From NCBI GenBank assembly GCA_025267735.1, contig CM046306.1, forward strand, positions 30,893,919 through 30,957,918: a stretch of 64,000 nucleotides of DNA, read 5' to 3'. Numbering within the stretch: position 1 is the first letter of the stretch; each line of letters starts with the position of its first letter. The position numbers were made by a program, and so were the translations under genes. The stretch is from Mactra quadrangularis. Lineage: Eukaryota > Mollusca > Bivalvia > Venerida > Mactridae. Below, piece by piece: positions 22,548 to 35,620 of the stretch. Below the pieces are notes generated by a model. That model had not been told where the DNA came from. It did not search any database and saw only the letters and a program-made list of their open reading frames with translations.

Positions 22548-25500
22548 CGACCCGGCGGCCTGGGTCTCGAACCGAGCCGGCTAGGACCCGTTTTGGGGCG
22601 AGTTACACGCCCATGCCGAGTGCCGTCTGTGCTCCATAGACTCTGTATATGTACTGTATGTACATGCACGTAATAAAAAATTATGTAAACAATGGTGACC
22701 TACTTCCGGTTTCTGGCTCGGACCCAACCCCGAACACCGATCCGCTGGCCTGGGTCTCGAACCGAGCCGGCTAGGACACGTTTTTGGGCGAGTTACGCGC
22801 CCTTGCCGAGTGCCGTCTGCGCTCCATAGACTCTGTATATGTACTGTATGTACATGCACGTAATAAAAAATTATGTAAACAATGGTGACCTACTTCCGGT
22901 TTCTGGCTCGGACCCAACCCCGAACACCGACCGGCGGCCTGGGTCTCGAACCGAGCCGGCTAGGACCCGTTTTGGGGAAAGTAACGCGCCCTTGCCGAGC
23001 GCCGTCTACGCTCAAAAGACTCTGTATATGTACTATATGTACATGCACGTCATAAAAAATTATGTAAACGATGGTGACTTACTTCCGGTTTCTGGCTCGG
23101 ACCCAACCCCGAACACCGACCCGGCGGCCTGGGTCTCGAAACGAGCCGGCTAGGACCCGTTTTGGGGCGAGTTACGCGCTCTTGCCGAGCGCCGAAAACG
23201 CTCCATAGACTCTGTATATGTACTATATGAACATGCACATAGTAAAAAATTATGTAAACAATGGTGACCTACTTCCGGTTTCTGGCTCGGACCCAGCCCC
23301 GAACACCGAACCGGCGGCTTGGGTCTCGAACCGAGCCGGCTTGGACCCTTTCTGGAGCGAATTACGCGCCTTTGTCTCCGCTCCATAGAATCTGTATATG
23401 CACTTTATATACATGCACATAGTAAAAAATTATGTAAATAATGGTGACCTACTTCCGGTTTCTGGCTCGGACCCAACCCCGAACGCCGACCCGGCGGCCT
23501 GGGTCTCGAACCGAGCCGGCTAGGACCCTTTTTGGGGCGAGTTACGCGCCCTTGTCTCCGCTCCATAGACTCTGTATATGCACTATATGTACATGCACAT
23601 AGTAAAAAATTATGTAAACAATGGTGACCTACTTCCGGTTTCTGGCTCGGACCCAACCACGAACGCCGACCCGGCGGCCTGGGTTTCGAACCGAGCCGGC
23701 TAGGACACTTTTTGGGGCGAGTTAGGCGCCTTTGTCTTCGCTCGATAGACTCTTTATATGCACTATATGTACATGCACATAGTAAAAAATTATGTAAGCA
23801 ATGGTGACCAATTTCGGTTTCTGGCACGGACCCAACCCCGAACGCCGACCCGGGGGCCTAGGTCTCGAACCGAGCAGGCAAGGACCCTTTTTGGGGCGAG
23901 TTACGCGCCCTTGTCTCCCTTCCATAGACTCTGTATATGCACTATATGTACATGCACATAGTAAAAAATTATGTAAACAATGGTGACCTACTTCCGGTTT
24001 CTGGCTCGGACCCAACCCCGAACGCCGATCCGGAGGCCTGGGTCTCGAAGCGAGCCGGCTAGGACCCGTTTTGGGGCGAGTTACGCGCCCTTGTCTCCGC
24101 TCCATAGACTCTGTATATGCACTATATGTACATGCACATAGTAAAAATTTATGTAATAAATGGTGACCTACTTCCGGTTTCTGGCTCGGACCCAACCCCG
24201 AACGCCGACCCGGCGGCCTGGGTCTCGAACCGAGCCGGCTAGGAACCTTTTTGGGGCGAGTTACGCGCCCTTGTCTCCGCTCCATAGATTCTGTATATGC
24301 ACTATATGTACATGCACATAGTAAAAAATTATGTAAACAATGGTGACCTACTTCCGGTTTCTGGCTCGGACCCAACCCCGAACGCCGATCCGGAGGCCTG
24401 GGTCTCGAAGCGAGCCGGCTAGGACCCGTTTTGGGGCGAGTTACGCGCCCTTGTCTCCGCTCCATAGACTCTGTACATGCACTATATGTACATGCACATA
24501 GTAAAAAATTATGTAATAAATGGTGACCTACTTCCGGTTTCTGGCTCGGACCCAACCCCGAACGCCGACCCGGCGGCCTGGGTCTCGAACCGAGCCGGCT
24601 AGGACCCTTTTTGGGGCGAGTTACGCGCCCTTGTCTCCGCTCCATAGATTCTGTATATGCACTATATGTACATGCACATAGTAAAAAATTATGTAAACAA
24701 TGGTGACCTCCTTCCGGTTTCTAACTCGGACCCAACCCCGAACGCCGACCCGGTTGCCTGGGTCTCGAACCGAGCCGGCTAGGACCCTTTTTGGGGCGAG
24801 TTACGCGCCCTTGTCTCCGCTCCATAGACTCTGTATATGCACTATATGTACATGCACATAGTAAAAAAATATGCAAACATTGGTGACCTACTTCCGGTTT
24901 CTGGCTCGGACCCAACCCCAAACGCCGACCTGGCGGCCTGGGTCTCGAACCGAGCCGGCTAGGGCCCGTTTTGGGGCGAGTTACGCGCCCTTGTCTCCGC
25001 TCCATAGACTCTGTATATGCACTATATGTACATGCACATAGTAAAAAATTATGTAAACAATGGTGACCTACTTCCGGTTTCTGGCTCGGACCCAACCCCG
25101 AACGCCGTCCCGGCGGCCTGGGTCTCGAACCGAGCCGGCTAGGACCCTTTTTGGGACGAGTTACGCGCCCTTGTCTCCGCTCCATAGACTCTGTATATGC
25201 ACTATATGTACATGCACATAGTAAAAAATTATGTAAACAATGGTGACCTACTTCCGGTTTCTTGCTCGGACCCAACCCCGAACGCCGACACGGCGGCCTG
25301 GGTCTCGAACCGAGCCGGCTAGGACCCTTTTTTGGGCGAGTTACGCGCCCTTGTCTCCGCTCCATAGGCTCTGTATATGCACTAAATGTACATGCACATA
25401 GTAAAAAATTATGTAAACAATGGTGACCTACTTCCGGTTTCTGGCTCGGACCTAAACCCGAACGCCGACCAGGCGGCCTTGTTCTCGAACCGAGCCGGCT

Positions 25501-26845
25501 AGGAACCTTTTTGGGGCGAGTTATGCGCCCTTGTCTCCGCTCCATAGATTCTGTATATGCACTATATGTACATGCACATAGTAAAAAATTATGTAAACAA
25601 TGGTGACCTACTTCCGGTTGCTAACTCGGAACCAACCCCGAACGCCGACCCGGCGGCCTGGGTCTCGAACCGAGCCGGCTAGGACCCTTTTTGGGGCGAG
25701 CGACGCGCCCTTGTCTCCGCTCCATAGACTCTGTATATGCACTATATGTACATGCATATAGTAAAAAATTATGTAAACAATGGTGACCTACTTCCGGTAT
25801 CTGGCTCGGACCCAAACCCGAACGCCGACTAGGCGGCCTAGGTATCGAACCGAGCCGGCTAGGACCCTTTTTGGGGCGAGTTACGCGCCCTTGTCTCCGC
25901 TCCATAGATTCTGTATAGGCACTATATGTACATGCACATAGTAAACAATTATGTAAACAATGGTGACCTACTTCCGGTTTCTAACTCGGACCCAACCCCG
26001 AACGCCGACCCGGCGGCCTGGGTCTCAAACCGAGCCGGCTAGGACCCTTTTTGGGGCGAGTTACGCACCCTTGTCTCCGCTCCATAGACTCTGTATATGC
26101 ACTATATGTACATGCACATAGTAAAAAATTATGTAATCAATGGTGACATACTTCCGTTTTCTGGCTCGGACCCAACCCCGAAAGCCGACCCGTCGGACTA
26201 GGTCTCGAACCGAGCCGGCTAGGACCCTTTTTGGGGCGAGTTACGCGCCCTTGTCTCCGCTCCATAGACTCTGTAGATACACTATATGTACATGCACATA
26301 GTAAAAAAATATGTAAACATTGGTGAACTACTTCCGTTTTCTGGCTCGGACCCAACCCCGAACGCAAACCCGGCGGCCTGGGTCTCGAACCGAGCAAGCT
26401 AGGACCCTTTTTGGGGCGAGTTACGCTCCCTTGTTTCCGCTCCATAGACTCTGTATATGCACTATATGTACATGCACATAGTAAAAAATTATGTAAACAA
26501 TGGTGACCTACTTCCGTTTTCTGGCTCGGACCCAACCTCAAACGCCGACCCGGTGGCCTGGGTTTCGAACGTAGCTGGCTAGGACCCTTTTTTAGGCGAG
26601 TTACGCGCCCTTGTCTCCGCTCCATAGACTCTGTATATGCACTTTATGTACGAGCACATAGTAAAAAATTATGTAAACAATGGTGACCTACTTCCGGTTT
26701 CTGGCTCGGACCCAACCCCAAACGCCGACCAGGCGGCCTGGGTCTCGAACCGAGCCGGCTAGGACCCTTTTTGGGGCGAGTTACGCGCCCTTGTCTCCGC
26801 TCCATAGACTCTGTATATGCACTATATGTACATGCACATACATGT
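22548..26845 (+). repeat. Satellite family A, about 23 full monomers (190 then 180 bp)
   Basis: The landmark ATGGTGACC recurs at 22692, 22882, 23071, 23261, 23441, 23621, 23801, 23980, 24160 and then every 180 bp to 26680. The first intervals are 189-190 bp because those monomers carry an extra ten or so bases in a TTGCCGAGTGCCGTCTG segment, which later monomers replace with TTGTCTCCG. Each unit contains ACTTCCGGTTTCTGGCTCGG, GGGTCTCGAACCGAGCCGG and GGGGCGAGTTACGCGCCC. The 180-bp period equals 60 codons, so minus-strand frames of 307 codons (24645-23722) and 274 codons (25545-24721) run through several monomers. They encode a strictly 60-residue periodic Arg/Pro-rich peptide with no independent sign of being a gene. 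Confidence 0.96.
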
Positions 26846-29800
26846 ACATGTACATATGTAAACAATGGTGACATACTTCCGGTTTCGGGTTCGGACCCAA
26901 CCCGGAACAACGCCCAGGCGGCATGGGTCGCGAACCCAGCGGGCTAAAACCATTTTCGGGGCGAGTTACGCGCCCCTGTTATTCGCCCTATACGCTCTAT
27001 AGATATTATATGGAAACTATATGTACATGTACATATGTAAACAATGGTAACCTACTTCCGGTTTCGGGCTCGGACCTAACGAGGATCACCGCCCTGGTGG
27101 CATGGGTCGAGAACCCAGCGGGCTAGAACCATTTTCGGGGCGAGTTACGCGCCCCTGCTATTCGCCCTATACGCTCTATAGACACTATATGGAAACTATA
27201 TGTACATGTACATATGTAAACAATGGTGACCTACTTCCGGTTTCGGGCTCGGACCTAACCCGGAACAGCGCCCAGGCGGCATGGGTCGAGAACCCAGCGG
27301 GCTAGAACCATTTTCGGGGCGAGTTACGCGCCCCTGCTATTCGCACTATACGCTCTATAGACACTATATGGAAACTATATGTACATGTACATATGTAAAC
27401 AATGGTGACCTACTTCCGGTTTCGGGCTCGGACCCAACCCTGAACACAGCCCAGGCGGCATGGGTCGCGAACCCAGCGGGCTAGAGCCACTTTCAGAGCG
27501 AGTTACGCGCTCCTGCTATTCGCCTTATACGCTCTATAGACACTATATCGAAGCTATATGTACATGTACATAGGTAAACAATGGTGACCTTCTTCCGGTT
27601 TCGGGCTCGTACCCAACCCGGAACACCGCCCAGGCGGCATGGTTCTCGAACCCAGCGGGCTAGAACCACGTTCGGGGCGAGTTACGCTCCCCTGCTATTC
27701 GCCCTATACGCTCTATAGACACTGTATGGTAACTATATGTACATGTACATATGTAAACAATGGTGACCTACTTCCGGTTTCGGGCTCGGACCTAACCCGG
27801 AACACCGCCCAGGCGGCATTGGTCGTAAACCCAGCGGGCTAGAACCACTTTCGGGGCGAGTTACGCGCCTTTGCTATTCGCCCTATACGCTCTATAGACA
27901 CTGTATGGTAAGTATATGTACATGTACATATGTAAACAATGGTGACCTTCTTCCGGTTTCGGGCTCGGACCCAACCCGGAACACCGCCCAGGCGGCATGG
28001 TTTGCGAACCCAGCGGGCTAGAACCACTTTCGTGGCGAGTTACGCGCCCCTGCTATTCGCCCTATACGCTCTATAGACACTATATGGAAACTATATGTAC
28101 ATGTACATATGTAAACAATGGTGACCTACTTCCGGTTTTGGGCTCGGACCCAACCCGGAACACCTCACAGGCGGCATGGGTCGCGAACCCCGCGGGCTAG
28201 AACCACATTCGTGGCGAGTTACGCGCCCCTGCTATTCGCACTATACGCTCTATAGACACTATATGGAAACTATATGTACATGTACATATGTTAACAATTG
28301 TGACCTACTTCCGGTTTCGGGCTGGGACCCAACCCGGAACACCGCTCAGACGGCATGGGTCGCGAACCCACCGGGCTAGAACCACTTTCGGGGGGAGTTA
28401 CGCGACCCTGCTATTCGCCCTATACGCTCTATAGGCACTATATAGAAACTATATGTACATGTACATATGTAAACAATGGTGACCTACTTCCTTTTTCGGG
28501 CTCGGACCCAACCCGGAACACCGTTCAGGCGGCATGGGTCACGAACCCAGCGGGCTAGAACCACTTTCGGGGCGAGTTACGCGACCCTTCTATTCGCCCC
28601 ATACGCTCTATAGGCACTATATAGAAACTATATGTACGTGTACATATGTAAACAATGGTGACCTACTTCCGGTTTCGGGCTCGGACCCAACCCGGAACAC
28701 CGCCCAGGCGGCATGGGTTGCGAACCCAGCGGACTAGAACCACTTTCGGGGCGAGTTTCTCGCCCCTGCTATTCGCCCTAGACGCTCTAAAGACACTATA
28801 TGGAAACTATATGTAGCGGTACATATGTAAACAATGGTAACCTACTTCCGGTTTCGGGCTCGGACCTAACCCGGAACACCTCCCAGGCGGCATGGGTCGC
28901 GAACCCAACGGGCTAGAGCCACTTTAGGAGCGAGTGACGCGCCCCTGCTTTTCGCCCTATGCGCTCTATAGACATTATATGGAAACTATATTTACATGTA
29001 CATATGTAAACAAAGGTGACCTACTTGCGGTTTTGGGCTCGGACCCAACCCGAAACAACGCCCTGGCGGCATGGGTCGCGAACCCAGGGGGCTAGAACCA
29101 CTTTCGGGGCGAGTAACATGCCCCTGCTATGCGCCCTATACGCTCTATAGACACAATATGGAAAATATATGTACATGTACATATGCAAACAATGGTGACC
29201 TTCTTCCGGTTTCGGGCTCGGACCCAACCCGGAACACCGCCCAGGCGGCAATGGTCGCGAACCCAGCGGGTAAGAACCTCTTTCGGGGCGAGTTACTCGC
29301 CCCTGCTATTCGCATACGCTCTATAGACATTACAGGTATATGGAAACTATATGTACATGTACATATGTAAACAATGGTGACCTTCTTCCGGTTTCGGGCT
29401 CGGTCCCAACCCAGAACACCGCCCTGGCGACATGGGTCGCGAACCCAGCGGGCTAGAACCACTTTCGGGGCGAGTTACGTGCCCCTGCTATTCGCCCTAT
29501 ACACTCTATAGACACTATATGGAAACTATATGTAAATGCACATATGTAAACAATGGTGACCTACTTCCGGTTTCGGGCTCGGACCCAACCTGAAACATCG
29601 CCCAGGCGGCATGGGTCGCGAACCCAGCGGGCTAGAACCACTTTCGGGGCGAGTTTCGCGACCCTGCTATTCGCCCTATACGCTATAAAGGCACTATATA
29701 GAAACTATATGTACATGTACATATGTAAACAATGGTGACCTACTTCCGGTTTCGGGCTCGGACCCAACCTGGAACATCGCCCAGGCGGCATGGGTCGCGA

Positions 29801-32800
29801 ACCCAGCGGGCTAGAACCACTTTCGGGGCGAGTTTCGCGACCCTGCTATTCGCCCTATACGCTCTAAAGGCACTATATAGAAACTATATGTACATGTACA
29901 TATGTAAACAATGGTGACCTACTTCCGGTCACGGGTTCGGACCCAACCCGGAACACCGTGAAGGCGGCATGGGTCGAGAACCCAGCGGGCTAGAACCACT
30001 TTCAGGGCGAGTTACGCGCCCCTGCTATTCGCCCTATACGCTCTATAGACACTATATGGAAACTATATGTACATGTACATATGTAAACAATGGTGACCTA
30101 CTTCCGGTTTCGGGCTCGGACCCAACCCGGAACACCGCCCAGGCGGCATGGGTCGCGAACCCAGCGGGCTAGAACAACTATCGGGGCGAGTTACGCGACC
30201 CTGCTATTCACGCCATACGCTTTATAGGCACTATATAAAAACAATATGTACATGTACATATGTAAACAATGGTGACCTATTTCCGGTTTCGGGCTGGGAC
30301 CCAACCCGGAACACAGCCCAGTCGGCATAGGTCGCGAACCCAGCGGTCTAGAATCACTTTCGGGGCGAGTTACGCGCCCCTGCTATTCGCCCTATTCGCT
30401 CTATAGACACTATATGGAAACTATATGTACATGTATATATGTAAACAATGGTGACCTACTTCCGGTTTCGGGCTCGGACCCAACCCTGAACACAGCCCAG
30501 GCGGCATGGGTCGCGAACCCAGCGGGCTAGAACCACTTTCGGGGCGAGTTACGCGCCCCTGCTATTCGCCCTATACGATCTATAGACACTATATGGAAAC
30601 TATATATACATGTACATATGTAAACAAGGGTGACCTACTTCCGGTTTCGGGCTAGGACCCAACCCGAAACACCGCCCAGGCGGCCTGGGTCGCGAACCCA
30701 GCGGGCTAGAACCACTTTCGGGGCGAGTTACGCGCCCCTGCTATTCGCCCTATACGTTCTATAGACACTATATGGAAACTATATGTACAAGTACATATGT
30801 AAACAATGGTGACCTACTTCCGGTTTCGGGCTCGAACCTAACCCGGAACACCTCCCAGGCGGCATTGGTCGCGAACCCAGCGGGCTAGAACCACTTTCGG
30901 AGCGAGTTACGCGCCCCTGCTATTCGCCCTATACGCTCTATAGACATTATATGGAAACTATATGTACATGTATATATGTAAACAATGGTGACCTACTTCC
31001 GGTTTCGGGCTCGGTCCCAACCCGGAACACCGCCCTGGCGGCATGGGTCGCGAACCCAGCGGGCTAGAACCACTTTCGGGGCGAGTTACGTGCCCCTGCA
31101 ATTCGCCCTATACGCTCTATAGACACTATATGGAAACTATATGTACATGTACATATGTAAACAATGGAGACCTACTTCCTGTTTCGGGCTCGGACCCAAC
31201 CCGGAACACCGCCCAGGCGGAATGGGTCGCGAACCCAGTGGGCTAGAACCACTTTCGGGGCGAGTTACGCGCCCCTGCTATTCGCCCTATACGCTCTATA
31301 GACACTATATGGAAACTATATGTACATATGTAAACAATGGTGACCTACGTCTGGTTTCGGGCTCGGACCCAACCCGGAACACCGCCTAGGCGACATGGGT
31401 CGCGAACCCAGCGGGCTAGAACCACTTTCGGGGCGAGTTACGCGACCCTGCTTTCGCGATAGATACGCTCTAAAGGCACTATATAGAAACTACATGTATA
31501 TGTACATGTACATATGTAAACAATGGTGACCTACTTCCGGTTTCGGGCTCGGACCCAACCCGAAACACCGCCCAGGCGGCGTGGGTCGCGAACCCAGCGG
31601 GCTAGAACCACTTTCGGGGCGAGTTAAAGCGCCCCTGTTATTCGCCCTATACGCTCTATAGACACTATATCGAAGCTATATGTACATGTACATATGTAAA
31701 CAATGGTGACCTACTTCCGGTTTCGGGCTCGGACCCAACCCGGAACACCGCCCAGGCGGCATGGGTCGCGAACCCAGCGGGCTAGAACCACTTTCGGGGC
31801 GAGTTACGCGCCCCTGCTATTCGCCCTATACGCTCTATAGACACTATATGGAAACTATATGTACATGTACATATGTAAACAATGGTAACCTACTTCCGGT
31901 TTCGGGCTCGGACCCAACCCGGAACACCGCCCAGGCGGCATGGGTCGCGAACCCAGCGGGCTAGAACCACTTTCGGTGCTAGTTACGCGACCCTGCTATT
32001 CGCCCTATACGCTCTATAGGCACTATATAGAAACTATATGTACATGTACATATGTAAACAATGGTGACCTACTTCCGGTTTCGGGCTAGGACCCAACCCG
32101 GAACAACGCCCAGGCGGCATGGGTCGCGAACCCTGCGGGCTAGAACCACTTTCGGGGCGAGTTACGCGCCCCTGCTATTCGCCCTATACGCTCTATAGAG
32201 ACTATATGGAAACTATATGTACATGTACATATGTAAACAATGGTGACCTACTTCCGGTTTCGGGCTCGGACCCAACCCGGAACACCTCCCAGGCGGCCTG
32301 GGTCGAGAATGCAGCGTGCTAGAACCACTTTCGGAGCGAGTTACGCGCCCATGCTATTCGCCCTATACGCTCTAAAGACATTATATGGAAACTATATGTA
32401 CATCTACATATGTAAACAATGGTGACCTACTTCCCGTTTCGGGCTCGGACCTAACCCGGAACACCGCCCTGGTGGCATGGGTTGCTAACCCAGCGGGCTA
32501 GAACCACTTTCGGGGCGAGTTACGTGCCCCTGATATTCGCCAAATACGCTCTATAGACACTATATGGAAACTATAAGTACATGTACATATGTAAACAATG
32601 GTGACCTACTTCCGGTTTTGGGTTCGGATCAAACCCGGAACACCGCCCAGGCGGCATGGGTCGCGAACCCAGCGGGCTAGAACCACTTTCGGGGCGAGTT
32701 GCGCGCCCATGGTATTCGCCCTATACGCTCTATAGACACTATATGGAAAATCTATGTACATGTACATATGTAAACATTGGTGACCTACTTCCGGTTTCGG

Positions 32801-35620
32801 TCTCGGACCCAACGCGAACACCGCCCAGGCGGCATGGGTCGCGAACCCAGCGAGCTAGAACCACTTTCGGGGCGAGTTACGCGCCCCTGCTATTCGCCCT
32901 ATACGCTCTATAGACACTATATGGAAACTATATGTACATGTACATATGTAAACAATGGTGACGTACTTTCGGTTTCGGGCTCGGACCCAACCCGAAACAC
33001 CTCCTAGGCGGCATGGGTCGCGAACCCAGCGGGCAAGAACCATTTTCGGGGCGAGTAACGCGCCCCTGCTATTCGCCCTATACGCTCTATAAACACTATA
33101 TGGAAACAATATGTACATGTACATATGTAAATAATGGTGACCTACTTCCGGTTTTGGGCTCGGACCCAACCCGGAACACCGCCCAGGTGGCATGGATCGC
33201 GAACCCACCGGGCTAGAACCACTTTCGGGGCGAGTTACGCGACCCTGCTATTCGCCCTATACGCTCTATAGGCACTATATAGAAACTATATGTACATGTA
33301 TATATGTAAACAATGGTGACATACTTCCGGTTTCGGGCTCGGACCCAACCCGGAACATCTCCTAGGCGGCAAGGGTCGCGAACACAGCAGGCTAGAAACA
33401 CTTTCGGGGCGAGTTACGTGCCCCTGCTATTCGCCCTATACGCTCTATAGACACTATATGGAAACTATATGTACATGTACATATGTAAACAATGGAGACC
33501 TACTTCCTGTTTCGGGCTCGGACCCAACCCGGAACACCGCCCAGGCGGCATGGGTCGCGAACCCAGTGGGCTAGAACCACTTTCGGGGCGAGTTACGCGC
33601 CCCTGCTATTCGCCCTATACGCTCTATAGACACTATATGGAAACTATATGTACATATGTAAACAATGGTGACCTACGTCTGGTTTCGGGCTCGGACCCAA
33701 CCCGGAACACCGCCTAGGCGACATGGGTCGCGAACCCAGCGGGCTAGAACCACTTTCGGGGCGAGTTACGCGACCCTGCTTTCGCGATAGATACGCTCTA
33801 AAGGCACTATATAGAAACTACATGTATATGTACATGTACATATGTAAACAATGGTGACCTACTTCCGGTTTCGGGCTCGGACCCAACCCGAAACACCGCC
33901 CAGGCGGCGTGGGTCGCGAACCCAGCGGGCTAGAACCACTTTCGGGGCGAGTTAAAGCGCCCCTGCTATTCGCCCTATACGCTCTATAGACACTATATCG
34001 AAGCTATATGTACATGTACATATGTAAACAATGGTGACCTACTTCCGGTTTCGGGCTCGGACCCAACCCGGAACACCGCCCAGGCGGCATGGGTCGCGAA
34101 CCCAGCGGGCTAGAACCACTTTCGGGGCGAGTTAGGCTCCGCTGCTATTCCCCCTATACGCTCTATAGGCACTATATAGAAACTATATGTACATGTACAT
34201 ATGTAAACAATGGTGACCTACTTCCGGTTTCGGGCTCGGACCCAACCCGGAACACCGCCAAGGCGGCATTAGTCGTGAACCCAGCGGGCTAGAACCACTT
34301 TCGGGGCGAGTTACGCGACCCTGCTATTCGCCCTATACGCTCTATAGGTACTATATAGAAACTTTATGTACATGTACATATGTAAATAATGGTAACCTAC
34401 TTCCGGTTTCGGGCTCGGACCCAACCCGGAACACCGCCCAGGCGGCTTGGGTCGCGAACCCAGCGGGCTAGAACCACTTTCGGGGCGAGTTACGCGCCCC
34501 TGCTATTCGCCCTATACGCTCTATAGAGACTATATGGAAACTATATGTACATGTACATATGTAAACAATGGTGACCTACTTCCGGTTTCGGGCTCGGACC
34601 CAACCCGGAACACCTCCCAGGCGGCTTGGGTCGAGAATGCAGCGTGCTAGAACCACTTTCGGAGCGAGTTACGCGCCCATGCTATTCGCCCTATAGGCTC
34701 TAAAGACATTATATGGAAACTATATGTACATCTACATATGTAAACAATGGTGACCTACTTCCCGTTTCGGGCTCGGACCTAACCCGGAACACCGCCCTGG
34801 TGGCATGGGTTGCGAACCCAGCGGGCTAGAACCACTTTCGGGGCGAGTTACGTGCCCCTGATATTCGCCAAATACGCTCTATAGACACTATATGGAAACT
34901 ATAAGTACATGTACATATGTAAACAATGGTGACCTACTTCCGGTTTTGGGTTCGGATCAAACCCGGAACACCGCCCAGGCGGCATGGGTCGCGAACCCAG
35001 CGGGCTAGAACCACTTTCGGGGCGAGTTGCGCGCCCATGGTATTCGCCCTATACGCTCTATAGACACTATATGGAAAATCTATGTACATGTACATATGTA
35101 AACATTGGTGACCTACTTCCGGTTTCGGTCTCGGACCCAACGCGAACACCGCCCAGGCGGCATGGGTCGCGAACCCAGCGAGCTAGAACCACTTCCGGGG
35201 CGAGTTACGCGCCCCTGCTATTCGCCCTATACGCTCTATAGACACTATATGGAAACTATATGTACATGTACATATGTAAACAATGGTGACGTACTTTCGG
35301 TTTCGGGCTCGGACCCAACCCGAAACACCTCCTAGGCGGCATGGGTCGCGAACCCAGCGGGCAAGAACCATTTTCGTGGCGAGTAACGCGCCCCTGCTAT
35401 TCGCCCTATACGCTCTATAAACACTATATGGAAACAATATGTACATGTACATATGTAAATAATGGTGACCTACTTCCGGTTTTGGGCTCGGACCCAACCC
35501 GGAACACCGCCCAGGTGGCATGGATCGCGAACCCACCGGGCTAGAACCACTTTCGGGGCGAGTTACGCGACCCTGCTATTCGCCCTATAAGCTCTATAGG
35601 CACTATATAGAAACTATATG
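26846..35620 (+). repeat. Satellite family B main array, about 49 monomers of 179 bp
   Basis: The unit landmarks are CATATGTAAACAATGGTGAC, ACTTCCGGTTTCGGGCTCGG, GGCGGCATGGGTCGCGAACC, TTTCGGGGCGAGTTACGCGC, TCGCCCTATACGCTCTATAG and TATATGTACATGTACATATG. The first half of the unit is clearly homologous to family A, the second half diverged. As 179 is not a multiple of three, each monomer gives only its own 67-codon frame starting MGREPSGLEP or similar, in successively shifted frames, which argues against coding. Family A passes into B at about 26840 through an ACATGTACATGT stretch, in the same orientation. Confidence 0.96.
31141..35620 (+). repeat. 2328-bp higher-order duplication (13 B monomers)
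   Basis: Variant monomers recur at a constant offset of 2328 bp, which is 13 x 179 + 1. Examples are the short-linker monomer at 31141/33469, the variant with GGTTCGGATCAAACCC at about 32620/34950, and further variants at 32777/35105 and 33013/35341. The copies differ by scattered point changes and by a few monomers, such as the one at 31761 versus 34089. This is a recent block duplication inside the array. Confidence 0.88.

Noticed and set aside
22740..22790. B-box-like GGTTCGAGACC on the minus strand of satellite A as evidence of tRNA origin
   Set aside because: No matching A box lies 30-60 bp upstream and no tRNA stems form; a single short match is not enough.
23722..25545. Minus-strand frames of 307 and 274 codons as Arg/Pro-rich repeat proteins
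   Set aside because: They follow exactly the 180-bp satellite A period, contain no non-periodic part, and vanish where the period is 190 bp. The 179-bp family B, similar in sequence, breaks the frame every monomer.
26846..35620. CRISPR-like array (regular repeats)
   Set aside because: Whole 179-bp units repeat with no unique spacers; the setting is eukaryotic satellite DNA.
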